A stretch of DNA of 13,478 nt from Thermoplasmata archaeon (GTDB lineage Archaea > Thermoplasmatota > Thermoplasmata > Lutacidiplasmatales > UBA184). Below the pieces are notes generated by a model. The model saw only the letters and a list, made by a program, of their open reading frames with translations. It did not search any database and was not told the DNA's origin. The stretch is taken from contig JASHXS010000124.1 in the NCBI GenBank assembly GCA_030043405.1, positions 1 to 13,478 of the forward strand. Direction: 5' to 3'. A program made the position numbers and the translations under genes. Below, in pieces: positions 1 to 5,940 of the stretch. The first letter of the stretch is position 1, and each line of letters opens with the position of its first letter.

Positions 1-64
1 CCTCGGGGGTCCGGCGGGTCTCCCCGGGCAAGTGCGATAGGATGTCCTGCGCGAGCGGTCGCAT
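1..64 (-). CDS. Partial CDS, N-terminal 21 codons only, product unknown
   Basis: An open frame starts at ATG 64-62 on the minus strand and runs off the left edge, reading MRPLAQDILSHLPGETRRTP and onward. A GTG directly upstream (67-65) is an alternative start in the same frame. The start lies about 13-15 nt downstream of the transcription start predicted from the TATA-like box at 101-108, read on the minus strand. The RNA just before it contains GAGGAAC, a weak Shine-Dalgarno candidate. It diverges from mptE, so a pterin or folate gene would be a reasonable partner, but nothing in 21 residues identifies a family. That a gene starts here is moderately supported by the shared promoter; its function is unknown. 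Confidence 0.4.
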   Translation of the reverse strand, partial: MRPLAQDILSHLPGETRRTPE

Positions 65-98
65 CACGTGCGTTCCTCGCCGGCGGGAGCAGGGACCC

Positions 99-109
99 CA
101 TTATAAAGC
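99..109. promoter_or_regulatory. Bidirectional TATA-like box between the left-edge gene and mptE
   Basis: ATTATAAAG is the only AT-rich stretch in the 65 bp between the divergent starts and is nearly symmetrical. Its centre (about 104) is 26 bp from the mptE GTG at 130, the usual archaeal TATA-to-start distance, so the mptE transcript is probably leaderless. Read on the other strand (CTTTATAATG) it predicts a start near 79, giving the left-edge gene a leader of about 15 nt. This is inferred from spacing and composition only. Confidence 0.6.
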
Positions 110-129
110 GTTGGCCGGAATCCGGCGGC

Positions 130-873
130 GTGGAGTACGTCCGGTGGGCTCCCCACTACCGTCGGCTGGCGGACGAACTCGGGTTCGCGTTCGAGCGCGA
201 AGAGGCGGGGGTGGCGAGCCTTCTAGAGGTGCTGCCTCCGCCCGCCCTGGAACGACCTTTGGAGCGGGTCGCGACCCGGCTCCGGGGACGGGACGTCATC
301 GTCGTGGGGCTCGCCCCGGGGGCCGGCCCCCCACCGCTCTGGCGTCGCCCAGGGGGCGGGACGCCGGTCGCGGTCGTCGCGGCGGACGGCGCGGCCGAGG
401 TGTGCCTGACCGCGGGACTCGTCCCCGACGTCGTCGTGAGCGACCTGGATGGTCCGATTCCGTCGGAGGTGGCGGCGAACCAACGCGGGAGCCTGGTCGT
501 TGTCCACGCCCACGGCGATAACCGCTCCGCTATCTCCGAGTGGGTCCCGCACTTCCCCGGCGAACTCGTCGGTTCCTGGGCCGGTCCCCCGCAGGACGGC
601 GTGATCGACGTGGGTGGATTTACCGACGGGGATCGCGCGGCGTTCCTCGCGGACCACGTCGGGGCGCATCGGATCCTGCTCTGGGGTTTCGACTTTCGCC
701 ACGTCTCGGAAGCGGACCCCGCCGCGGAACGGCGGAAGCGCGCCAAGTTGCGGTGGGCCGAGCAGCTCCTTGGGCTCCTCGCCGCGGAAGGCCACACGCC
801 GCTCCTGTGGTGGGAGCGAGATGGCACCACGAGGCCCTACGCGGGCGGGATGAGCGGTGCGTCGACCAGGTAG
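130..873 (+). CDS. mptE: 6-hydroxymethyl-7,8-dihydropterin pyrophosphokinase, archaeal MptE type (DUF115)
   Basis: The 247-residue product matches the archaeal MptE family, which transfers pyrophosphate from ATP to 6-hydroxymethyl-7,8-dihydropterin on the route to methanopterin or folate cofactors. It is a soluble cytoplasmic enzyme. Visible family motifs, in order, are VVSDLDG (102-108), VHAHGDN (125-131), GFTDGDRA (163-170), GFDF (186-189) and KLRWAEQLL (206-214). The aspartates of SDLDG and HGDN are the expected metal and pyrophosphate contacts. Length is typical. GTG 130 was chosen because it sits 26 bp from the TATA centre with no room for a leader, and no other start precedes the conserved N-terminus (EYVRWAPHYRRL). 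Its last 37 bp overlap the end of the convergent gene at 837-2603. No other pterin gene is visible except possibly the divergent partial gene. Confidence 0.88.
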   Translation: MEYVRWAPHYRRLADELGFAFEREEAGVASLLEVLPPPALERPLERVATRLRGRDVIVVGLAPGAGPPPLWRRPGGGTPVAVVAADGAAEVCLTAGLVPDVVVSDLDGPIPSEVAANQRGSLVVVHAHGDNRSAISEWVPHFPGELVGSWAGPPQDGVIDVGGFTDGDRAAFLADHVGAHRILLWGFDFRHVSEADPAAERRKRAKLRWAEQLLGLLAAEGHTPLLWWERDGTTRPYAGGMSGASTR

Positions 874-2603
874 ACGACGTTCTGACCGTCCTCGTACACG
901 GGGAGGAACGGGACCTCCCCCAGCCAGGCGATCGCGGCGGCGGAGAGCGGGACCGCGAGGACCGACGGGTTGAGGGCGACCCCGTTGTACATCACCGAGT
1001 CGACGGCGACCACGTCGATGGGCCGATCGACGTACGGGGTCCCGGAGCTTCGTAACTCGGCATACGCCTGCGCGGACTGGTTTGCCGTACCGGTGAAGAG
1101 GACCGGTGTCGTCGTCCACGTACAGGGATTCCCGTCCACGCCGAAGATCAGGGACGAGAGTCGGTGGTCGGTGGCCACGCTCCACTCGCTGGGGATCGCG
1201 ATCCCCACCCACATCCACAGCGCCGCGTCCCCGTGCGTCAGCCCTTCCTCGAACCCCCCGAAATACGTCTGGGGCGGGTAGACGATCGCCGCGTTGGCGG
1301 CGACCAGGACCGCGAGCCCCACACAGGCGGCGACCGCCGCGCGCCGTCCGGAGTGGTGGTCGATCCGGGCCACGAGCCGGGCGGCTCCGACGGCCACGAG
1401 GAGGGCCACGGGGAGGAGCAGGTACTCGGCGTGGCGGGAGGGCGGGATCGCCTCCACGAACCCCTGGAGAGAACTCCCGAGCTCCGACGCGAACAACGTG
1501 GCGATCGCCGAAACGGCCAGGATGCCCAGCCACGTGATCGCCCAGGGGCCCATCCGCGACGTCGTGACCACGCGTCGAGTGCCCGCGCACAGGATGATCA
1601 TGGCCAGCACGGGGGCGAACCACAGGATCGCCGCGGGCTGCGTCGTCTGGGTCGTCCCGGGAAGCGGAACGACGAGCAGGACGGCGATCCCACCGAAGAT
1701 CCCGCCGGCGAGGAGCGCCGCGTCCCGAAGGACACTGCGGTCACTGGGGAGGCGGACCCATCGGCGACGCGGAACGTAGCGCCGGCGCCGCAGATGGATG
1801 AGAAGTCCGGCGACCACCAGGGCGATGAGCGCGCCGGCCTCGAGACCGGCGAACCCGACCAGGGAGCTGTGGGCCAGCCCGGGGAGAAGGACCTTGGAGA
1901 CGAACGAGGTCGTCCCGTAGAACCAGAAGACGAAGGTCGCCGTGACGAAGCCGCCCAGGAAGACGAGCTCCCGCAGGGGGAAGCGCCGGCTCCAGAGCCC
2001 GGGCCGCCAGAGCTCGAGAAGCAGCAGACCCCCGAGGGCGCCTAGGACGAAGAAGTACGTCGACAGGTGATGGGTCACGATCAGCGCCCCGCCGCTGAGC
2101 GCGAGCGGGAAGTACCAGCGTGCATCGCGTCGGCTCTCGAGGAACATCCAGAGCGCCGCGACGGCCAGGAAATCCCCCAAGGAGGCCGGGGCGGCGTGCG
2201 CGATAGTGAAGAGCCGGGGCATCGCGACCGATCCGAGCGCGGCCCCGAGCAGCGCCGTCAGGTCGTGCGGGAAGAGCCGTCGGAAGAGCAGGAACAGGGG
2301 GAACACCGAGAGGACGGCCAGCAGGGGGATCAGGATCGTCAGGGCGCTGAACGCGTTCCAGCCGAACGCGGCCGCCCCGCCGCCCGCCACGAGGAAGATC
2401 CCCGGGAAGTCCGGGTACGCCGAGCCCCATCCGGCGTACGCGGCCCCGTGGGGGAGTCCGCCGGTTGTCAGCAGGGAGCTCGTGAGCGTGTAGTACTCGC
2501 CGGTGTCCGACCCGAACACCGCGTAGGAGAGGTACGGCTCGAGGGCGACAAAGACGAGTAGCAGCGCGACGCCGACCAGCAGGACCGCGACCTCGGGTCG
2601 CAC
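837..2603 (-). CDS. Polytopic GT-C-type membrane glycosyltransferase (STT3/PMT-like)
   Basis: The 588-residue product has about a dozen hydrophobic segments, beginning at residues 5-24 and continuing to about 443, followed by a soluble tail of roughly 145 residues. This is the plan of GT-C enzymes, which move sugars from polyprenyl-phosphate carriers on the outer membrane face. Supporting motifs are GSDTGEYY (31-38) in the first external loop, where GT-C enzymes carry an acidic metal or substrate site, the THHLSTYFF segment (177-185), and PPSRHAEYLLLP (387-398), resembling the Arg-x-x-Tyr region of STT3-like proteins. The tail has no recognised domain and lacks an evident WWDYG motif, so it is not clearly AglB itself. 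The GTG start at 2603 directly precedes the first membrane segment; the frame stays open to the stop at 2694-2696 with no ATG or GTG in between. The family call is fairly sure, the donor and acceptor unknown. Confidence 0.6.
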   Translation of the reverse strand: MRPEVAVLLVGVALLLVFVALEPYLSYAVFGSDTGEYYTLTSSLLTTGGLPHGAAYAGWGSAYPDFPGIFLVAGGGAAAFGWNAFSALTILIPLLAVLSVFPLFLLFRRLFPHDLTALLGAALGSVAMPRLFTIAHAAPASLGDFLAVAALWMFLESRRDARWYFPLALSGGALIVTHHLSTYFFVLGALGGLLLLELWRPGLWSRRFPLRELVFLGGFVTATFVFWFYGTTSFVSKVLLPGLAHSSLVGFAGLEAGALIALVVAGLLIHLRRRRYVPRRRWVRLPSDRSVLRDAALLAGGIFGGIAVLLVVPLPGTTQTTQPAAILWFAPVLAMIILCAGTRRVVTTSRMGPWAITWLGILAVSAIATLFASELGSSLQGFVEAIPPSRHAEYLLLPVALLVAVGAARLVARIDHHSGRRAAVAACVGLAVLVAANAAIVYPPQTYFGGFEEGLTHGDAALWMWVGIAIPSEWSVATDHRLSSLIFGVDGNPCTWTTTPVLFTGTANQSAQAYAELRSSGTPYVDRPIDVVAVDSVMYNGVALNPSVLAVPLSAAAIAWLGEVPFLPVYEDGQNVVYLVDAPLIPPA

Positions 2604-2793
2604 GGGAGGGGCGGGACGTGGACCCCGGAGCCCCGACGGACCTGCCGACCGTTCCGGGAGTTCGGACGTGCCGGTGCCCAGCCGTTCCTCGGCCTAAATC
2701 GTCGCGCCGCACGCGTCCGGTGGCGCGTCTGAGGTCACCGCGACCATATCGATAAATAGGGGGGCTTGGTGCGCCCGCTCCAAGGGACCACCC
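2604..2793. other. Divergent intergenic region with AT islands
   Basis: This 190-bp gap separates the GT-C gene from the basic-tailed small protein. It is GC-rich except for CCTAAATC (2693-2700) and the stretch CCATATCGATAAATAGG (2744-2760). The second island serves the plus-strand gene well. Neither gives an ideal distance for the minus-strand start at 2603: they would leave leaders of about 70 or 120 nt. The GT-C promoter or start is therefore uncertain. No RNA gene or repeat is apparent. Confidence 0.5.
2751..2758 (+). promoter_or_regulatory. TATA-like box for the basic-tailed small protein
   Basis: GATAAATA is centred at about 2754.5, predicting transcription from about 2781 and a 13-nt leader before GTG 2794. 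The leader contains AAGGGA seven nucleotides or so before the start, a weak ribosome binding site. Confidence 0.55.
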
Positions 2794-3150
2794 GTGCCGT
2801 CCTCCCGTTCTCCGAAATCGAAGGCGAAACCGTCCAAGCCGGCCCGGCGGCCGATCAAATCCAAGCCTTCCAAGGCCACCCCGAAGAAGCCGACGGTGCC
2901 TCCCAAGACCGGGGCCAAACCCGTGACCAAGAAGGCCAGCGCCCCGGCGGCCGCCCCTCCCGAACCCATCCCGGAGATCCGACGGGCGGACGGTCGTCGC
3001 CACCTCCTCTCCCTGTCCTTCGTCCGGGACGGCGACGAATTCATGGCCCGGATGGAGACCGACTCCGGCCACATCACCGAACTGAAGAACCGCGCCCTCG
3101 ACCAGTTGCTGACCCTCGTGGCCGGCGAACTCGAGGACCTCCTCGAGTAG
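2794..3150 (+). CDS. Small protein with Lys/Pro-rich linker-histone-like N-terminal tail, function unknown
   Basis: The 118-residue product has two parts. Residues 1-61 are low-complexity Pro, Ser, Ala and Lys. Thirteen lysines and three arginines fall within the first 47 residues, and there is no acidic residue before Glu57. KPSK occurs twice (12-15, 24-27), with SPK and TPKK motifs like those of eukaryotic linker histones. Residues 62-118 form a compact domain (RRADGRRHLLSLSF, then MARMETDSGHITELKNRALDQLL) ending in an acidic helix. I do not recognise that domain. A DNA- or RNA-binding role for the tail is inference. The reading frame is supported by the TATA-like box and by lysine codons that run against the very high GC content. 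It stops 7 bp before the end of the convergent membrane protein gene. Confidence 0.7.
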   Translation: MPSSRSPKSKAKPSKPARRPIKSKPSKATPKKPTVPPKTGAKPVTKKASAPAAAPPEPIPEIRRADGRRHLLSLSFVRDGDEFMARMETDSGHITELKNRALDQLLTLVAGELEDLLE

Positions 3151-3157
3151 ACCCGAC

Positions 3158-3679
3158 CTACGCGTCCGGGCCTTCGGGTGACAGCAAGCCCCGCTCCACT
3201 TCGTACGTCACACTGCGGCCTCGAAGGTCGGTGACCCGGACCACATCGACCGGTCCGGGGGACAGCCAGGACACCGGGAACTCCCGGACGATCCGCAACC
3301 CGAGCCCTCCGGGCGTGGCGAGGCGGCGCCGTGTGCCCCATCGCCCGACGACCGTGACCCCGTCCGCTCCGAAGATCACGGAGCGGGGGGCCGGGCTGAC
3401 CGCCAGCAGGAAGCTCCCGGCGACGAGGACGGCGGCGACCGCCAGGAACAGTTCGAGACCCTGGATCTCGCCGGGACGGGAGGCGTTCGGCCCGGTCAGG
3501 TCGAGCGCGACCAGGACGACGGTCAGGAGGAGGACGGCCGTCGCATAGATCGAGCCGACCCGGACCGCCCGACGGGTACCGGCCCGATTGACCCGGAGCG
3601 TCGGAGCGCCTCCCCCCGGCGCCGGTTCGGCCGTCGGTTCGCGGGGCCGAGCGATCCGGACGGTTCGGGGGGCCGACAT
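3158..3679 (-). CDS. Two-TM membrane protein with possible bacterial-PH-like cytoplasmic domain
   Basis: The 173-residue product starts with a basic, Pro-rich cytoplasmic segment (1-40). Two membrane helices follow (about 42-61 and 73-94), joined by a short outside loop containing NAS (65-67), a possible N-glycosylation site in archaea. The C-terminal part (98-165) is predicted beta-rich: RSVIFGADGVTVVGRWGTRRRL resembles the opening strands of bacterial PH (DUF304-like) domains placed after a TM hairpin. That similarity is weak and judged by eye, and no catalytic residues are seen. ATG 3679 is 10 nt after the start predicted from the TATA-like box at 3712-3718, and a perfect palindrome (3689-3702) overlaps that predicted start, hinting at regulation. 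Function unknown. Confidence 0.6.
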   Translation of the reverse strand: MSAPRTVRIARPREPTAEPAPGGGAPTLRVNRAGTRRAVRVGSIYATAVLLLTVVLVALDLTGPNASRPGEIQGLELFLAVAAVLVAGSFLLAVSPAPRSVIFGADGVTVVGRWGTRRRLATPGGLGLRIVREFPVSWLSPGPVDVVRVTDLRGRSVTYEVERGLLSPEGPDA

Positions 3680-3688
3680 GAAGGTCGA

Positions 3689-3702
3689 CCCCGGTACCGG
3701 GG
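3689..3702. promoter_or_regulatory. Perfect 14-bp palindrome at a predicted transcription start (candidate operator)
   Basis: CCCCGGTACCGGGG is a perfect palindrome whose symmetry ends at the flanking bases. It lies between the TATA-like box at 3712-3718 and the ATG at 3679, covering about positions -13 to +1 of the predicted minus-strand transcript. A dimeric repressor bound here would block initiation. In GC-rich DNA such palindromes can arise by chance, so regulation is an inference. Confidence 0.35.
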
Positions 3703-3711
3703 GGCCGGGGG

Positions 3712-3718
3712 CATAAAT
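3712..3718 (-). promoter_or_regulatory. TATA-like box for the two-TM protein gene
   Basis: On the minus strand this reads GGATTTATGCC. Its centre at 3715 predicts transcription from about 3689, 10 nt before ATG 3679. It is the only AT-rich site in the 86-bp gap between this gene and the upstream isocitrate dehydrogenase gene. Confidence 0.55.
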
Positions 3719-3745
3719 CCGGCGCTGGAGCCCGCTCGCCGCCCG

Positions 3746-3761
3746 GGGGCCACGCGGCCCC
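3746..3761 (-). terminator. GC-rich hairpin just after the isocitrate dehydrogenase stop
   Basis: GGGGCC-ACGC-GGCCCC is a perfect 6-bp stem with a 4-base loop, beginning 4 nt beyond the stop codon of the isocitrate dehydrogenase gene on the minus strand. No T run follows, whereas archaeal termination normally depends on T-rich tracts. It may be a 3'-end-stabilising structure or a chance GC hairpin rather than a terminator. Confidence 0.25.
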
Positions 3762-3765
3762 GAGC

Positions 3766-4878
3766 TCAGGCTTCTAGGGCGGCGTCGACCGGCCCAGGGC
3801 CGGCCGCCGGCCCCGGCCGCGGAAGCGGTCGCGAGAGATCGACGAGCGGTACCTTCCGCGCGATCTCCTTGGCCATCGCCGAACAGGTGGAGGCCGGCAC
3901 CGGCCGGTCGGTGTACCCCGGCAACGCCAGGTCATACGTAACGACCTTCTTTTCCAGGACTGTTTCCCAGACGGCTCGGAAGACGCGGTCCGCCGCTTCC
4001 TTCTCGCCCAGGTGTCGAAGCATGAGCTCGATGCACAGGATCTCGGCCACCGGGTCAGCCTTGTCCTGGCCCGCGTACTTCGGCGCCGAGCCGTGGACCG
4101 GCTCGAAGACGGCCAGCGTATCCCCGTAGAGCGCCCCCGGCGCGATGCCGAGTCCGCCGGCCAGCCCCGCGCACAGGTCGGACAGGATGTCGCCCATGAG
4201 GTTCGTGGTGATGATCACGTCGTACTCGGACGGCTTCTTCACGAGCTGCATGCACATGTTGTCGATCAGCCGCTCGTCCGCCTGGAGGCCCGGGTATTTC
4301 GCCGCCATCTCCCGGAACGCCGTCTGGAAGAGGGCCCCCGTCGTCTTCATGATGTTCGCCTTGTGGACGCCCGTGACGTGGTGCCGTCCTTCGCGGCGAG
4401 CCAGGTCGAACCCGAACTTGCAGATCCGGTCGCTGGCCTTTCGGGTGATCACGTTCACGGTCTCCGCGGCGGTATGGTCGCGGTCGACCCAGTGCTCGAC
4501 GCCCGAGTACAGGCCCTCCGTCGCCTCCCGTACGACGATCAGGTCCGTCTCGGGATACCGGGTCCCTTCGCCGGCGATCGACCGAGCGGGTCGGACCGAG
4601 GCGTAGAGGTCGAGCTGCTGGCGCAGCGCGACGTTCACGGACCGGAACCCTCCCCCGATGGGGGTCGTGATGGGCCCCTTGAGGGCGACCTTGTTCTTGC
4701 GGACGGAGTCCAGGACGGCGTCGGGGAGCGGGGTCCCGCTGGCCCGGATGGCGGCCTCGCCCGCCTCCACGACCTCCCACTCGATCGACACGCCGGTGGC
4801 CGCCGCGACCAGCTGGGCCGCGCGGGTCACTTCGGGCCCGATCCCATCCCCCGGGATGAGCGTCACTCGATGCGCCAT
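3766..4878 (-). CDS. icd: Isocitrate dehydrogenase (isocitrate/isopropylmalate dehydrogenase family)
   Basis: The 370-residue enzyme would oxidise isocitrate to 2-oxoglutarate in the citrate cycle. The N-terminus LIPGDGIGPEV is the family hallmark. Ser80, Asn82, Arg86 and Arg96 in SVNVALRQQLDLYASVRP are the isocitrate-type substrate loop; isopropylmalate dehydrogenases carry a leucine-rich version. Arg117 and Tyr124, Lys173 (VHKANIMK), Asp206, Asp230 and Asp234 (NLMGDILSD) complete the active site. In the cofactor loop (HGSAPKYAGQDKADP) Lys267 and Tyr268, plus Tyr315, match NADP determinants of E. coli Icd, but the position of E. coli Arg395 is Leu and that of Val351 is Ala, so preference is uncertain. 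Residues from about 344 form a Pro/Ala-rich tail beyond the usual end. ATG 4878 is chosen because the motif-bearing N-terminus begins there; the frame stays open upstream only as antisense-free overlap with the MscS gene. Confidence 0.85.
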   Translation of the reverse strand: MAHRVTLIPGDGIGPEVTRAAQLVAAATGVSIEWEVVEAGEAAIRASGTPLPDAVLDSVRKNKVALKGPITTPIGGGFRSVNVALRQQLDLYASVRPARSIAGEGTRYPETDLIVVREATEGLYSGVEHWVDRDHTAAETVNVITRKASDRICKFGFDLARREGRHHVTGVHKANIMKTTGALFQTAFREMAAKYPGLQADERLIDNMCMQLVKKPSEYDVIITTNLMGDILSDLCAGLAGGLGIAPGALYGDTLAVFEPVHGSAPKYAGQDKADPVAEILCIELMLRHLGEKEAADRVFRAVWETVLEKKVVTYDLALPGYTDRPVPASTCSAMAKEIARKVPLVDLSRPLPRPGPAAGPGPVDAALEA

Positions 4879-4911
4879 CGTACCGTCCCGGCCCGGCCGA
4901 GCGTTGGCTCC

Positions 4912-4919
4912 ATTTAAGG
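4912..4919 (-). promoter_or_regulatory. TATA-like box for icd, embedded in the mscS stop codon
   Basis: The minus strand reads TCCTTAAATGGAG, and its TAA is the stop of the upstream MscS gene (4916-4914). Its centre near 4915.5 predicts transcription from about 4889-4890, an 11-nt leader for icd. The icd gene may thus have its own promoter as well as read-through from mscS. Confidence 0.45.
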
Positions 4920-5846
4920 AGTCGGCGACGCCGACTTGCCCGCGGGAGACGCGGCCAGCAGACCGAGCACCGCGCGGGTCACTTTGTCGCGGACCTGACT
5001 CTCGTCCGTGATCGTCGACCAGAGCACGATGACGCCGTCCCACGAGCTCTGGGAGATGTCGCTCACTTCGAGGCGAGGCGGCGCGACCACGCCTCGCGCC
5101 CCCGACGAGAGCCCGCTCAGGCTCGGAAGCACGCTCTCGACGGTCGCGGGGGTCATCGAGGTCGCGAAGGTCATCCGCACCCGGTACGCCCGGGCGCCGC
5201 CGGGCCGGGGCTGCTGGATCATGGACGAGAGCACGAGCGCGTTCGGCACCTTGGCCGTCCCTCCATGGTCGAGGCCGAGCACCGTGTAGACCAGCCCGAC
5301 GTCCTCGACGATGCCCGAGTAGCTCGGGATGGTCGCCTCGTGCGGGTAGCTCGGCGCGAGTACCCCGAAATTGGAGTTGACCAGGCTGATGCGGTCGCCC
5401 GGCCGGAACGGGTTGGCCACGACGAGCAGCAGCCCCGCGAAGACGTTGGCGAGGACCGTCTGCGCCGCCAGTCCCAGGATGATCCCGGCGAAAGCGCTCC
5501 CCAGGAAGATCGACTCCGCCGAGACGCCGGCGAGGTCCGAGAGCGCCAGCGCGGCGACCGCGGCCACGAGGAGGTTCAGGAAGAGTCGGACGGTCGCCCC
5601 GTGCTGGGGTTGACCTCGCCGGACGAGCACCGCCGTGCTGGTCGCGGTGACCGCACGGGAGGCCGCGAAGGCGAGGAGGACGACCGCCCCGGCCTCGAGC
5701 AGCAGGACCTCCGTCTCGGTGAAGTCCCCCAGGACCCGGCGGTTGAACACCGTGAAGAGGATGTAGAGGGCGATGGCGAGCCCGAGCACGAGCACCAACC
5801 GGCGGAACAGCGTGCGCAGTTCGCGGTCCCCGGTAGGGGTGGACAT
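4914..5846 (-). CDS. mscS: Small-conductance mechanosensitive channel, MscS family
   Basis: The 310-residue product is an integral membrane channel that opens under membrane tension to release solutes on osmotic downshock. Membrane segments fall at about 17-34, 47-66 and 86-104, followed by the pore-lining helix at 112-145 (SAFAGIILGLAAQTVLANVF), rich in Ala and Gly as in MscS TM3. The beta domain follows: NPFRPGDRISL (145-155), GIVEDVGLVYT (178-188) and the VPNALVLSS (200-208) stretch typical of MscS. About 20 residues (156-177, with APSYPHEATIPSY) are inserted between GDRI and GxVE, where most homologues have only a few. ATG 5846 gives a natural Met-Ser-Thr N-terminus; an in-frame GTG at 5879 would add 11 residues and is 8 nt from a possible minus-strand transcription start. 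The stop overlaps the icd TATA-like box. Confidence 0.88.
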   Translation of the reverse strand: MSTPTGDRELRTLFRRLVLVLGLAIALYILFTVFNRRVLGDFTETEVLLLEAGAVVLLAFAASRAVTATSTAVLVRRGQPQHGATVRLFLNLLVAAVAALALSDLAGVSAESIFLGSAFAGIILGLAAQTVLANVFAGLLLVVANPFRPGDRISLVNSNFGVLAPSYPHEATIPSYSGIVEDVGLVYTVLGLDHGGTAKVPNALVLSSMIQQPRPGGARAYRVRMTFATSMTPATVESVLPSLSGLSSGARGVVAPPRLEVSDISQSSWDGVIVLWSTITDESQVRDKVTRAVLGLLAASPAGKSASPTP

Positions 5847-5910
5847 CGGGAGGGGGGGAGCCGCGTCCCTCCATAGCACTTTTCACCGCAGGGATTGGGC
5901 GTCATCAGTA

Positions 5911-5919
5911 TTCTAATAG
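5911..5919. promoter_or_regulatory. AT-rich promoter island between mscS and the Cdc6-like gene
   Basis: TTCTAATAG lies in the most AT-rich stretch of the window (5905-5935). Its centre at 5915 is 26 bp from ATG 5941, so the Cdc6-like mRNA is probably leaderless. Read on the minus strand (CTATTAGAA) it predicts transcription from about 5887-5889, which fits either mscS start (5879 or 5846). Confidence 0.55.
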
Positions 5920-5940
5920 TTCAAAGATTTACAACCGGCG

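Noticed and set aside
1164..2045. 293-codon plus-strand frame opposite the GT-C gene
   Set aside because: It is rich in Arg, Glu, Gly and Asp, the mirror of hydrophobic codons on the other strand, and has no recognisable domain.
2694..3341. 215-codon minus-strand frame opposite the basic-tailed protein
   Set aside because: It has no plausible promoter or domain; the plus-strand frame has a TATA-like box and selected lysine codons.
3766..5886. 706-codon frame fusing sequence upstream to isocitrate dehydrogenase
   Set aside because: The upstream 336 codons are an Arg/Gly/Pro-rich alternative frame of mscS. The family N-terminus starts at ATG 4878.
5847..5940. Replication origin next to the Cdc6-like gene
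   Set aside because: Archaeal origins often sit beside orc1/cdc6, and this gap is AT-rich, but it is under 100 bp and shows no origin recognition box repeats or extended unwinding element.
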